The notes under the pieces: model-generated
The model's input: only the letters and a program-made list of their open reading frames with translations
Database searches by the model: none
What the model was told of the DNA's origin: nothing
Shown: in pieces, positions 36,613 to 47,718 of the stretch
Layout: each line of letters starts with the position of its first letter
Position numbering within the stretch: position 1 is the first letter of the stretch
Program-made: the position numbers and the translations under genes
DNA from: Progne subis subis
Lineage: Eukaryota > Chordata > Aves > Passeriformes > Hirundinidae
Length of the DNA: 64,000 nt
NCBI GenBank assembly: GCA_022316685.1
Contig: JAKJHU010000085.1
Coordinates: forward strand, 2,356,001 to 2,420,000
Direction: 5' to 3'

Positions 36613-38090
36613 TTCATCTTCCTTGTTTTGGGGTTTTTGTTTTTGGACTGAGTGTTCTACAAGGAGTCAGAGATTTAATTTTTTTTTTTTCCCCCTGCCC
36701 TCACTTCCCTCAGCTTTCTTAGTGGACTGCTTATGGTCTTCCGAGCTCCTTAAAAACTGCCTTTTTGCTTTGCAGTATTTAAATACCTAGTACAGTTTTC
36801 CAGGCAGGCTTGAATAATTGATCTTAGATTGCCAAAACTTTTATATCGTAAAAGGAAACCCTCCTTAAAATTTGAATGCTTCTGCATAGTGACCCGTGCC
36901 ACTTGAGCAGTGAAAGACTTGCACAGAAACCTAATCACTGGGGTTGCGCTTCTGCTTTTGCAAGGAAATCTCACGCTCCCCTTTGGGGTGCTGAACTTGG
37001 CTTTATGACAGAAGTACTGCTGTACTCTGAGTTGGTCATCCAGTGGCTTGACTGCCTGTCAGACTGCTTTCACAGCCCAGTGCTGGCAGGCTTCTCTGAG
37101 ATGGATGCTATTGGTATTCTTAGATAATTTGTGATAGGAATCCGGTTTCTCCTGTGTCGTACGTTCTGTTGGCAGTGAACTTCAAATGCAGTGGCACTGA
37201 GGGAAAAGGATGGTCAGATTGACTGCTTCCTTTGGAGAAAGACTCCTGGCCAAATGAGGGTGAATTTTGATAGACTGGGTTGATACTGATTACAGGTGTG
37301 AAGATAGAACTTCACAGTGAGAATCAATGTTTGACATTTACTTATTTTCTAAACTTTGAGAAGGTACCTTTTTTATAGTTGATGACTGATTCTTGGAGGT
37401 GTCTCCCAGAAGATTTTAAAGAAGTAAAAGCTCTCTCCAAAAAATTTTTATATTACCTTCCTATGCTAATTAGCCACATCAGAAGCTATTTATTTACTGT
37501 GAATGCTTGAAGTAGAGCATAGTGGTTCCAAAAATAGGAGTCATCTTCATATGCAGCTTCAAACTGTAGTGATGGAGTTCATGCAGTGAAGAAAGTAGAT
37601 TCCTTATTGCCTGGTCCTGTAGGTCTGGTCCCACTGTCTCACATGGGAGTCGAGCTCTTGGCATCTCGTGGATGTTCGGAACGTTACTGTTGGAGAGCCA
37701 AATCTGGGATATAGGCAGGCAATACAATGCAGGTCCTTTATGTTAAAGATGAATTCTTACCAGTTGGAATTTTTGCCAAGGCAGGCTTGGCATGTGTGTA
37801 GATGAAAATGGCTGTGAGCCATCAGCCACGCTTGCTGCTGGAAGATGTCAGCAAGGGATCTGTGGCTCTGTTAATGTCTTCTATTCCTCGTGTCTTGAAG
37901 GCTGCTGCTGTTCCAGCTGAACGCCCTCTAGACAATCTTATGCTTGCCTATGTGATAGGTCAGACAGCAAACAACATCCTGGTTGTGTGCTCCAGCAGCA
38001 AGAGAGGTGGCTTAGTGATGTATTTTTTAAATTAAAAACTTGAAGACAATGTCTCTGTAAAATAAAGAATATATTTATTATTGATGAAAC
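36613..38090 (+). other. KMT5A: KMT5A 3' untranslated region with AATAAA signals
   Basis: After the TAA at 36610-36612 there is no further coding. AATAAA occurs at 38061-38066, giving a 3' UTR of about 1.47 kb, and again at 38601-38606. A further AATAAA at 39780-39785 could serve a long form. Which is used cannot be told without transcript ends. Confidence 0.65.
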
Positions 38091-38624
38091 GGCTGCTATA
38101 CTACCTGTGTCTCCATTGCAGTTCATGAGCATTTTGAAAGAAAGCTGTGAAAATCATTAGCTGTTAAATGCTTTTTATTACTTACTGCTTCACACAAGGC
38201 AAACTCGTCAGAGCAAGCCTGGGTATCTTCCCATTTCTGAAGAATTAACTGGAGACCTGTTACATTACATGTACTGAGTTTCAGGTAAGCCTCGTTGGCC
38301 AACTTATCTGAGTTGGCACTGACTTTTCTCTGGTCTCAGTAACAGAGACCTCAGCAATGTGTACAGTGTCCTGTTAAATTTAGAGCACTTCCCTTAAGTC
38401 AAAATTGGAATAATTTTTGTTTGTTTATTTTATTTAAACATTTAGTTTTTCTCTATCAGGTTGAATAGCTTAAAACCTCTGTACTTCAGCATCACTTTTG
38501 TAAACAAGAAAGGGGAAAGATCTCCCTGTTTTACATAAACAGAAAATGTCTTCTCTGAAAGCTTAACTGGTAACTGAGTAGCACTGCATTGGAGGATGGA
38601 AATAAAGCTCATGTTGCACTGCAT

Positions 38625-39779
38625 ATGTATCTTTTACTTTTCTAGGAACACATAGAGATCTGTAGCTCTGTCTCCATGTACCTCTCACAGGATGTGTCAT
38701 TTGGACATTTATCTCTGCGCCTCACAGGAAGGCTTCATCTTCTAACAGGTGTCACAAGGAAAGACGCCCTTGGGTTGGGAGCTAAACTGCTTTTTTTTTT
38801 GAAGGAGATTGGAAAATACATCCCTGGAGATAAACCACGGAAGAGGATGGAATTCAGATCACATGGAAGCATCTCTCTTCAGCTCAGAGGTGCATTCTGG
38901 CTGTTGCTGATTGTTTCTTTGTTGAATTTTTCTGTGCACAAAGCCTCTGCTCAGGCAATGCAGTAACTGCCTTCCCTGCTGCTGTGGTCTAGAACATACA
39001 CAAAGAGGGCATGGCCAAGGCTTCACTGGTATTTGGAAGATGGCAAGAGGACTCCAGTGGTTCTGTGCCCTGGCTGAACCAGCTGTCTGAGGTCAGCCAT
39101 CTGTGTTATGGCCTTGCGGCAGACAGTTGTTCCTGACCTCTCTGCAGCTCTGCCTTCTGCTGAGCCCATATTCACGTTGTGCAACTGAGCAGATGTGAGA
39201 AGTGTCCTATATTTTTCATGCTGCCAGTGTAGGAGAGGGAATCAAAAGACTTCAGAGCCTGCTTTTATTTCTGAAGAGAGTAAGATCACAGTTTGATACC
39301 TGTCACTGCTTCTTTTATGTCTGTTCAGACTTTTCCGCTCTGGATATTCTACCTTTCTAAATGGAGAACCTAACTGGCATCTTTCAAGCTTCTTGCCACT
39401 CCTCTCTTTGCCCTATATGCTTCCACTGGTGCTAAATCTCATTACTGGGGCCAATACACAGCTTGTGGCAGGTGATTGAAAGAACAGAGCTTATGCAAAA
39501 CACAACTGCCTACCACAGGAGACCAGCATTTGTCAGAAATGAAATGTTTGGTGCACCTGTTCCAGTCTGAGCACTGCCTGCATCTGAGTCCTTCCTGTGG
39601 GCAGAGCCCCAATGCAGCAGCTTTTCTTCACTGCTCATCTCACCCCCAAACATCCACTTGTGAGTGGCATGCCTCTCTTAACTTATCTTCATCTTACAAC
39701 ATCATTTGGGCTTAATGTTTTGATAGCTGGACAGGATATGTGTGCTCTAGTACAGATCATCACAGGCTCTTTTAATGAG
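38625..39779. other. Gap between convergent KMT5A and RILPL2
   Basis: Only short frames without recognisable similarity. It may be part of a long KMT5A 3' UTR. No repeats or structural RNAs were noticed. Confidence 0.6.
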
Positions 39780-39811
39780 AATAAACCCCAACTTTGTATA
39801 AACGTTTTATT
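39780..39811. terminator. Opposed polyadenylation signals of KMT5A (distal) and RILPL2
   Basis: Plus-strand AATAAA at 39780-39785 and minus-strand AATAAA at 39811-39806 lie only 20 bp apart, facing each other. The minus-strand signal gives RILPL2 a 3' UTR of about 250 nt. Use of the plus-strand signal is uncertain. Confidence 0.6.
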
Positions 39812-40047
39812 TTCTACATGTGGGTAACGTCTGACAGTAAGAAATACAAAAATTGTCTGTTTCAAACAGCTTCTGAAAAAGCAGAGTACAATCTATTCTG
39901 AAAGAATATTATACAATGTGATTTAAATGAGATGGCTCATTCTCTACAGTAGGAGTGATGCTGCTGCTTCCAATCATTGTCTTTCCCAACGCCTCTGAGG
40001 CTCATCAGTGCCATTCTCACCAGCAGCACTTAAGTCCTTGAGGATGC

Positions 40048-43000
40048 TCATTTCCCATGTTTAAAAGAAAACCTAAAAGAAAACATCAATAGCAGAAATG
40101 GAACAACAATGTACAACTGGAAAACAAGGAACAGGCAGAGGCCTGGCCCTGGCATTGTGCTATTTTTGGGGGACTTTAGGGACAGACCCTGAGCTTGTGG
40201 GTTTTGTGTGCAGTGTAAACAAAGCCTGGGGCCAGCTGGGGTGCTCTCACAGCAGTCCTGAGGGGCTGGCAGGGGAGGCAAGTATTGAATCATTTTTGCT
40301 CAGGAATGCTTGTTTTTCCTAGGAAAAAAGTGACTCCCTGCTTGCCTGGGTGGAGGTGCTTTCCTGTGCAGTGCTTTTTCCCCAGGAAGAGATTGCTTTA
40401 TCAGGTTTTTAACTTTACAGGGAGAGCAGAAAACAATATCCAGCCAACTAGGCTAGAGTTCAGCATCCATCCCTGGATTCACTGTGTAAGGAGTGGGCCA
40501 TGTTCTCACAACTTCTGCCCCAAAATCTGCAGACAAACTTACAGTCGTTTGATTATTGTCTTCTCTTCACTGTCTTTGCTGGTGCCAGCACTGCTGCCAC
40601 TGGCTGCTTTTTCCCGTTCTTCAGTTTGGTCCCTTTTCTGTGAGATGATCCCACTGGGAAAGGAAATGGTTTCATTTATTTTTTTGTGGGCTTGTGCAGA
40701 GGTAGACCTCTCACTGGGCAGCTGGACAGGGGTAAATGAGTGTTCACAGGACAGGGATAGCAGCCCAGCCTCTTCCTTGTAGTGAACTGAAAAGAATGAA
40801 TTATCCCTAAATACAGCAATGTAATAGTGCCAGTGTTATGCTTTAATGAGAATACAAAAAAAAAGTAACAAACTGACTTCTTCACAGAGAAAAAATGGTA
40901 GATCATAATGGGGGTGAAAGGGAAGTGTAAGGGTAAGAGGGAGGTGCGGACACAAATGGTGGATTTCTGCAGGGGTGGATGTGTGGTACCTCCAGCTCAG
41001 CCAGCCAGGCTCTCAGCAGGCCTGGCAACAGATGAGAGATTCCCAGCTCCCCTGCAAGCTAGGTGCCTGCTCCTCTTTCACCCTACAGAGGAGAGAAAAA
41101 AGGCTTTGCCTCAGCTCTAGATTTTGCCATCCCACTTCGGCGTTTCTACACTCCAGAAGTTGTGACCACCTACTCCAGGCAACAGTTTCAGCTTGACCAA
41201 AGGGTATTTTCCCTGCCTGGAACAGGGTTAGATTTTCCCAGGCTGCACACTCAGTGTTTTCACAACATGTCCTGAGCTGACCTCAGTCATTTGGAGAGCT
41301 CAGTGGATCAAAGCCTGTGACTGCAATAGCTGCAGGCAAAGAGTAGCCAAGCAACACTCAACTGGATTCGGAAATAAAAACACAGAGCGCTCAAAAACTG
41401 GTGTGACAGCAGGCACGGGGTAATCCTGAGGCAAAATCTCCTCTTGGATAAATGAGACAATGAGCTGCTGGGTGACACTGCAGAGCTCTAACATCTGCAT
41501 GGTAACTTCTACCCAGAGATCAGGATGAAAAATGCAACCCCCAACCCTCCCCAGTCACTGTGAGCCAGTCTCTGAGATGTTTGTTACCTTGTGTTAGACA
41601 GAGCTTATTTCCAATGTGTACAAGGCATTTTAGAACATATAGTTATCCTCTTCCCCTGCACAATTACTCTTTACTACAATTACAATTAGGATTTTATGTG
41701 ACTCTTTAGAGGGTTTTGGCTTAAGATGTAACACTGTATGAGGAGATAATCTCACAAATTACTCGACCTGAAAAGCAGCCCTGCCCTGCTCTTGGTGCAC
41801 AGAACTGTGACTCAAATTCACCAAAAACCTAAAAACATTCCCACTGTTACATTTTTAACTGTGTAACAGCTGGGAAATCAAAGCAAGAAGCAATTTCACT
41901 GCTGCACCACAAAAGCATCCAGCTGAGCTGGGGGAGTGCTGTCAGGCAGTTTGTAAATTCCTGGATTTAAGTTTAACTTCTTGGTTTAACCTGCCTGTTA
42001 CAGACAAGGCAAAGGGCAGGCTCACTGTATCCAGGAGGGTGCTGCTGAGATATCCCAACTGCAATCTAATGTGCTGGGACGTTTTGTGTCCAGATTAAGA
42101 AGTAATTTCTTGACACAAAGAGTTTATAATCCATCCTGATGAGAGGGAGCAGAGGTTGGGAAGGAGAGCTTTTGAGGTGAATGAATTTGTAGCACCGAGA
42201 TCAAGACCCTTCCCACATCCCCACCCTTTGACTCACACTGACTCTCCCTTCAAGAAAGACCAAACCTTTCTCTGAAATCACATGCTTTGCACAATTCAAG
42301 GGCCTTACACAACCCTCTGCTGGGAGTCTTAAAACCCCCACAGCTTATCATGAATGATGAAAGAGCTCAATATTCTGTTTCTAGGTCAGTTCCATACCAC
42401 CGTGGGAGTGAAGGACCTGGAGATCAACCAGCGTGGTGCTGCAGGAGGAAGGAAACTTTGACTAGAACTGAGCTGGAAACCCCCTGTGCTCTTTGGTATG
42501 TAACGTTGCTTTAGACACTGTGTGTGTGCAACTGCTGTGACTGCACAGAGGAATTGCTGTGCATGAGAACCCAGCCTGGATGTGGAGTGGGAGTAACTGT
42601 GTGTGGGCTGAGAGTGGGACAGTTATGGCAATGGGCTGAGAACTGTGCAGAGGAAAAGGGAGTTTGGTTTTTAAATCATGTGGCATTGAGACTTCATTGT
42701 TCTCCCATTTTTCTTTGCTCAGTTGTATGCTCTGGGGAGCACAGGGGTCACTTAGGACGGTGCCTATCCTGACCTAGGGGCCCAAACCTGCAAGACTCTC
42801 ACCTGATAAGCTTCCTAGACATGAAGTATTTGTCATTAGTAGCATTAATTCTCTGCTGACTTCAAGCTTTACCTCTTATAGCACTGTAGCTCCTCTTGCA
42901 CCACCAGAAGCTGAGCTTTCAGCTGGTTCCTCTCTTGCAGTACATCTCGGAGCTCCTGTAACGTGAACCGGGGCCGGTTGGGGTCTGTGAGGTCTACCAC

Positions 43001-44183
43001 CATTTGATCTGGTCCAAGGCTGGGCTGTAAAATAAACAGTGGTGGATCTTATAAACCTCTCAAAAAGCTCAGCATTCAGAGAGTAAAATATCTGGATTTT
43101 ATATAATATGGATTTTTTTAGAACTAGTATGAATGCATCACAATCCTGATTTTTTTCCCCAAAGCAGTTAATTACAGTTCTTCATATTTTTGTATTCCCC
43201 TTAGTGACTGAGTTCCCCAGCCAAGTATAGGCCACAACTGTGATAGGCTCTAACCACAGTTAAAAACTAAGTCTCTGTCCCAAAGAGTTTGCATTTAGTT
43301 GTCAAGAAGATGTTTTTATCAGATTGTTCTCAGATGATGAGAGAGGCTGAGCCATCTAATGCCACACCAAAATTCCGTGTCAAAAAAGGTGAGAACTGAA
43401 CTCGCCTTTTTTAATTTAACACCTCTGTAGTAATCAAGACATCAATTTCCCTCACACGGGGGTTTCAGAGCCTCAGTGTTTGCATACAATTGTCGCGATG
43501 GGGCCGGTGCTGTGCAGGAGCCGAACACGGTGGGTTTGTACCCTGAAGTTTGCTGGGTCAGTCACTGCAGTGAAACTGGAGGCAGGAATCCACAGCACCG
43601 CGACCCGTAACCACCCAGAAGGAAAGAGCTTCAAGGCTTTCGTGGCCAAAGACGGGAAGTGACTTTGTGAGACTCGTTCTGCTGACACAAAAGAGACCCC
43701 AAGTATCGGCCGGCCCATCTACTGCGGCTCTGGGTGCGCTCCGCGATCCGTACTGGGGAAGGGGTCCGTGTCCAGTGTGCCCTGGCCGTACCCCGTGTGT
43801 CCCGGCCGTGCCCCATGTCCCGCACCCACCTGCGGGGCGCTCCCTCGGGCCGCCGCCCGCAGCTGCTCCAGCTCCCGCCGGAGGCTGTCCCGCTCTCTCC
43901 GCAGCTGCTCCTCGGCCACGCTGCTCTCGCTCACCAGCGCCTCGAGCATCTCCAGCACCCTGACGATCCTGAACTGCAGCCGGGCGCGGGCGGCGGGCAG
44001 CTGCGGCCCGGCGCGGAGCTGCAGCAGGTCCCGGCCCACCACGGAGGAGATGTCGTAGACATCCGCGGCCGTCAGCTGGAACGGGCTCTTCTCCAGGGCG
44101 CTCTCCGGGCCGCCATCCTCCTCCTCCTCCTCCTCATCCTCCTCCTCCTCCAGCTCCTCCTCCCCGTCCCGGCCCCGCTCCAT
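40048..44183 (-). CDS. RILPL2: RILPL2, Rab-interacting lysosomal protein-like 2
   Basis: Effector of LRRK2-phosphorylated Rab8/Rab10 and a myosin Va binder that affects ciliary content and cell shape; cytosolic and centrosomal. Exons in transcript order: 44183-43830, 43024-42873, 40653-40543 and 40072-40048, giving 213 residues; human has 211. The order is an acidic Glu-rich N-terminus (about 8-23), the RH1 domain (SPFQLTAADVYDISSVVGRDL, about 33-110) running into a coiled coil, then RH2 with DLTDPNRPRFTLQELRDVLQERN (129-151). The two Arg of NRPRF correspond to phospho-Rab-contacting arginines of human. The tail ends TIIKRLFSFKHGK. The start at 44183 aligns with the human N-terminus; an in-frame ATG lies 96 bp upstream in better context. 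The gene is divergent from SNRNP35. Confidence 0.95.
40073..43829 (-). other. RILPL2: RILPL2 introns
   Basis: Introns at 40073-40542, 40654-42872 and 43025-43829. They hold unique sequence with no long frames, no recognised transposon and no nested gene. The donors are GTGGGT, GTAAAG and GTAAGT, all GT-AG. Confidence 0.8.
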
Positions 44184-44600
44184 GCCCGCCGCACCCCGGC
44201 GCTCCCTCCCAGCCGGGCCGGGCGGCGCTGCCGGCGGGGCCGCGGGCGGAGCGGCTCCTCCCGCTCCCGGCGCTCCCATGGCGGCGGCCGCGGCCCCGCG
44301 CCGCTTCCCGCCCTGCCCCTTCCCCTGAGGAGGCACCGCCCGCTCTCCGCTGCCGGTAAGGGACGGGTGGCTCTCCGGCAGCCCCGGGAACCGGCACCGA
44401 GGCGGGTGAACGCATCGGCCTTTCCGGAGCGCCACATCCGCCTCGGCGGCTCCGGGAGCGGGGCGGGGGGGACTGGTGGCCTCCGGCCGGCCGGGAGCGG
44501 GGAAAGGGGCTGAGATCGACTCCGGTGGGGGCGGCTGCGGCTCCTCCGGCCCCGCAGATCGGCCCCTGCCCGCCGGGCGGGTGAGGGAACAGGCGGGAGC
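43820..44600. promoter_or_regulatory. CpG-island bidirectional promoter of RILPL2 and SNRNP35
   Basis: GC- and CpG-rich block containing RILPL2 exon 1 (minus) and the region upstream of SNRNP35 (plus). Plus-strand donors that could end the SNRNP35 leader exon are GCCG then GTAAGG (exon end 44355) and GGCGG then GTGAGG (exon end 44580). The leader would splice to the CAG-like acceptor CCCCCACTAG at 44853-44854. The two start sites must lie within a few hundred bases. No TATA box is seen. Confidence 0.75.
44115..44163. repeat. RILPL2: (TCC)n tract coding for the RILPL2 glutamate run
   Basis: A near-pure trinucleotide repeat, read as GAG/GAT codons on the minus strand for the Glu/Asp-rich N-terminus. 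Such coding repeats often vary in length. Human RILPL2 also has an acidic run here. Confidence 0.85.
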
Positions 44601-44857
44601 GGGGCTGAGGGGCCGCGCCGGGCAGGGCCCGCGGGGGAAGGCCGGGGTAGGCCAGGGGAGGATGCGGCTCCCCGACACGGCTCTGTCCCGGCATGTGGAC
44701 TCAAACAACAGCGACACGGCTGGTTTATTTTCGTGTGTCACACTGTGGGGGATTTTTGGATGAACACCAAGTGCAGCGGTGCTGGATGCGCTTCTTGCAC
44801 AGGCTGTTTTTAATACAGCTTTGAGCCTGTGCCCTGTGTGTTGTCCCCCACTAGACA

Positions 44858-45656
44858 ATGGCTGACTGGGCCCCCATAGCGAAGGAGTACGATCCCCTCA
44901 AGGCTGGCAGCATCGATGGCACGGACGAGGAGCCCCATGACCGGGCCATATGGCGGGCGATGCTGGCACGGTACGTACCCAACAAGGGCGTCACGGGAGA
45001 TCCTCACCTCACCCTCTTCGTGGCGAAGGCTCAATCTTCAGACCACGGAAGAGAAGTTAAAGGAGGTTTTTTCCCGCTATGGAGACATCAGAAAAGTCCA
45101 TCTGGTTCGAGACCTGGTCACGGGGTTTTCCAAGGGTTACGCGTTTATCGAGTACAAAGAGGAGCGCGCGCTCCTGAAGGCCCACAGAGATGCCAACAGG
45201 CTGGTCATCGACCAGCATGAGATCTTTGTAGACTTTGAATTGGAAAGAACTCTCAAAGGATGGATTCCCCGGAGGCTTGGGGGTGGGTTTGGAGGCAAAA
45301 AAGAATCCGGGCAGCTGCGATTTGGAGGACGGGACAGACCTTTCCGAAAGCCCATCAATTTGCCAAACATGAAAAATGATTTCTATGGAGAAGGATCATC
45401 AGAGAAAAGAAACTGGTCTCGTGAGGGAACGAGGGACTGGAGAACGAGGGACCGGGACCACGAGAGGAGCAGGGACAAACGCTGGCCAGAAAGGGAGAGG
45501 TCGTGGGCTTGGGGTGACAGTGAGAGAGAGAGGGACTCCAAAGAGGAGAGGAGCAGGGGGAGGGAAAGGAAGGACAGAGACAGGAAGGACAGGGATAGAG
45601 ACCGGAGCAGGGACAGAGATACCAAGAAGCAAAGAGATGATGATAAGCACCGATAG
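44858..45656 (+). CDS. SNRNP35: SNRNP35, U11/U12 snRNP 35K protein, with a one-base frameshift
   Basis: Component of the minor (U12-type) spliceosome, the counterpart of U1-70K in the U11/U12 di-snRNP. One coding exon, as in human, after the acceptor CCCCCACTAG; it starts ADWAPIAKEYDPLKAGSIDG. Frame 1 runs through HLTLFVA and then loses similarity. From 45027 the next frame continues LNLQTTEEKLKEVFSRYGD, RNP1 KGYAFIEY, ELERTLKGWIPRRLGG, GGRDRPFRKPINLP and an Arg/Asp/Glu-rich tail to TAG at 45654-45656. One extra A at 45026/45027 (GCGAAGGCTC where GCGAGGCTC is expected) explains it and falls in RNP2. Read literally, the protein ends at 45220 after 120 residues. Without the extra base the frame would be about 265 codons, longer than human (246) through its charged tail. 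A sequence error, allele or recent loss are all possible. Confidence 0.93.
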
Positions 45657-45830
45657 GTGACTGTGCCTTGTCCTGGGGTGTGACCCACCCTTAGAGCAGC
45701 TCGGGGCTGTGACAGCATGCCCAGAACAAGCTGTGGTGTTGCCACCTTGTGCCTGACTCTGCTGCCAGCAGCTCTCTGTAATTTGGTTCCCAGTGCAGTT
45801 CAGATGTGTGTTGAATTGTTCTTTAGAGAA

Positions 45831-45836
45831 AATAAA
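45831..45836 (+). terminator. SNRNP35: SNRNP35 polyadenylation signal
   Basis: AATAAA 175 bp after the stop codon, followed by T/GT-rich sequence (TTTTGTATTAATGTTTTTG), a standard 3' end. Confidence 0.8.
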
Positions 45837-45859
45837 CTTTTGTATTAATGTTTTTGAAC

Positions 45860-46700
45860 TGGTGAGTGCTGTAAGAAATGCACTGTGTGCACAGGCATCC
45901 AACTGAGCTGAGCACACACCTTGTCTGGGTGAGAGGTTATCTGTGGCCAGATGTCCACATGTTTGTTACGAAACAGTCCCGTGCTGGAGACACAGGAATG
46001 GAATAGCAACAGACTGAAACTTCTGTGCCCCAAAACAGAAGCTGATGGGAAGTGGCTTCATTTATGTGAAGACACTGGGACAGGCAAGGCCTGTATTGAT
46101 GCTGTGTCCCTAACTAGTTCTGCCAGGTGAGAGAGAATCATGGAACCAATCCACTGTGACATGGGAGGATGAAAGTCCTTTGTACAGAGGAATGTGCACC
46201 ACAGGGAAGTCAGCAGGTCAGAAAACTGCCTCATGTTCCTGATGGATCCATGGACAGTCACTGAAGGAGGGTGTCATGGGTAAATGTGGTTGCAAATGCA
46301 CCCACTCTGTCCTCACCTTTCTACATAGGGTTTAAATCCATTCTGGAAGCTGGATTTGCTGCTGGTTGTAGCTGAATCGGGGAAAACAGAGGGCAAAACA
46401 TCTTTTTCAGAGCTAGGATGTGTAAATACAGACACACCTCTTCCATTAAGGAGCTTACAGCGCTTTCTAGAAAAGGCTCTGTTATGTTTTTTGTCATCAT
46501 AAGCCATTCCTAAATACATAATGTGTTTTAAACTGTATTTTGTCAGTCTTGGAATGGCTTTGTCCTAAACCTTGTCTGGTTTGAGGCTGTATTTTCTGGA
46601 GAGTTGTACACAAGACAGATCCATAGGCTGCATCCCCAATAATGGATGGTATTACTTTCCACAAAGAAAAATCTTGCAGAAATACATGTTTTTCAGAAAT
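45860..46700. other. Gap between convergent SNRNP35 and RILPL1
   Basis: No coding pattern, repeats or structural RNA recognised in this roughly 840-bp stretch. Confidence 0.65.
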
Positions 46701-47025
46701 ATTTATTAAACTGTTAAAATTATTTACTGCCCAACAATGAAAAAAAAAAAAAACAACCAACCCAAAAAATGTCAGTGATCCTGCACTTGGCAGGCAGGAT
46801 TGTTACACCCCTTACCTGCCAGCATCCTGGCCCCTTTTCTAAAAGCAGCTTTTCCTAGAATATTGACAAACGATACACGACAGATCCTCAGATCTTTACG
46901 AACGCTTCCCTCCGCGCCATCCTTCCCGACGGCACTTCTGGAGTGTGTGAATGCAGCATTGCAAACATGAGAACGAGTGGTTAATGCCAGCAGGTCAGGG
47001 GGAGCTACCAGGGGTTGAGGTAATG

Positions 47026-47070
47026 GGCTGCAGAGGTGTGGGGCAGGCTGCAGAGGTGTGGGGAAGGCTG
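47026..47070. repeat. 20-bp tandem repeat, two and a quarter copies
   Basis: The unit GGCTGCAGAGGTGTGGGGCA is followed by a second copy ending AA and a partial third GGCTG. It lies in the presumed RILPL1 3' UTR. Confidence 0.9.
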
Positions 47071-47690
47071 TCCTGCCTCGTGCATGGTTTGGTGTTTGGC
47101 TGCAGAGCTGGCCCAACAGAGCCCCAGGCTCTGCTGTACGTGCACCAGGAGATTTCCTTTGTGCTGCACTGGCTTAGGTTGGGTCTGTGCAGTTCCATTA
47201 TCCCAGCTCATTGCTCTCAGCTGATTTCCAAAGGGATCTGCTTGCTCAGGCCCATGCTCTGGCTTTGTTTATGCTCACTGCATCTCCTCTGAATGAGCCA
47301 CACGACTGAACTGTGCTCGGGACAGACTCGATGGGGTCAGCCACAATTTAACTGCCTGGTGTGACTGTACTGCGCATTTTGTTTTCTCATACGGAAGTGA
47401 AGCCAGATCTTGGCAATTGAACTATCATTAAATTAAGACACTCTCCCCATTTAAGAGTTGCTTTTCACAGGAGCAGGGAAGTGCTGCAGTTTTAAGGATG
47501 TTACCAAAACATAACCAGGCAAAAACTGCATCTACCCAATACCCACGTTGGACTCTGGTCACAGTCTCATATAAGGCCTCATATGTCCCGTGTGCCTGAG
47601 CTGCAGTGACACCAGGGGGGCACAGTAAATACTTGGAATGAAGCAGTTACAGCCAGGAGCAGGGCAGCACACAGCCCACCACTGCAAGGA

Positions 47691-47718
47691 GAGGTTTTAC
47701 TACAGAGGTTTTACTACA
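47691..47718. repeat. 14-bp perfect tandem repeat
   Basis: GAGGTTTTACTACA twice, back to back, in the presumed RILPL1 3' UTR. Confidence 0.95.

Noticed and set aside
43719..44858. 379-codon minus-strand frame across the RILPL2 promoter
   Set aside because: Only the part from 44183 (or possibly 44279) to 43830 is coding. The rest is intron read-through and GC-rich upstream sequence.
45018..45034. Programmed ribosomal frameshifting in SNRNP35
   Set aside because: No slippery heptamer or plausible stimulatory element is visible at GCGAAGGCTC, and the human gene needs none. A simple insertion is the better explanation.
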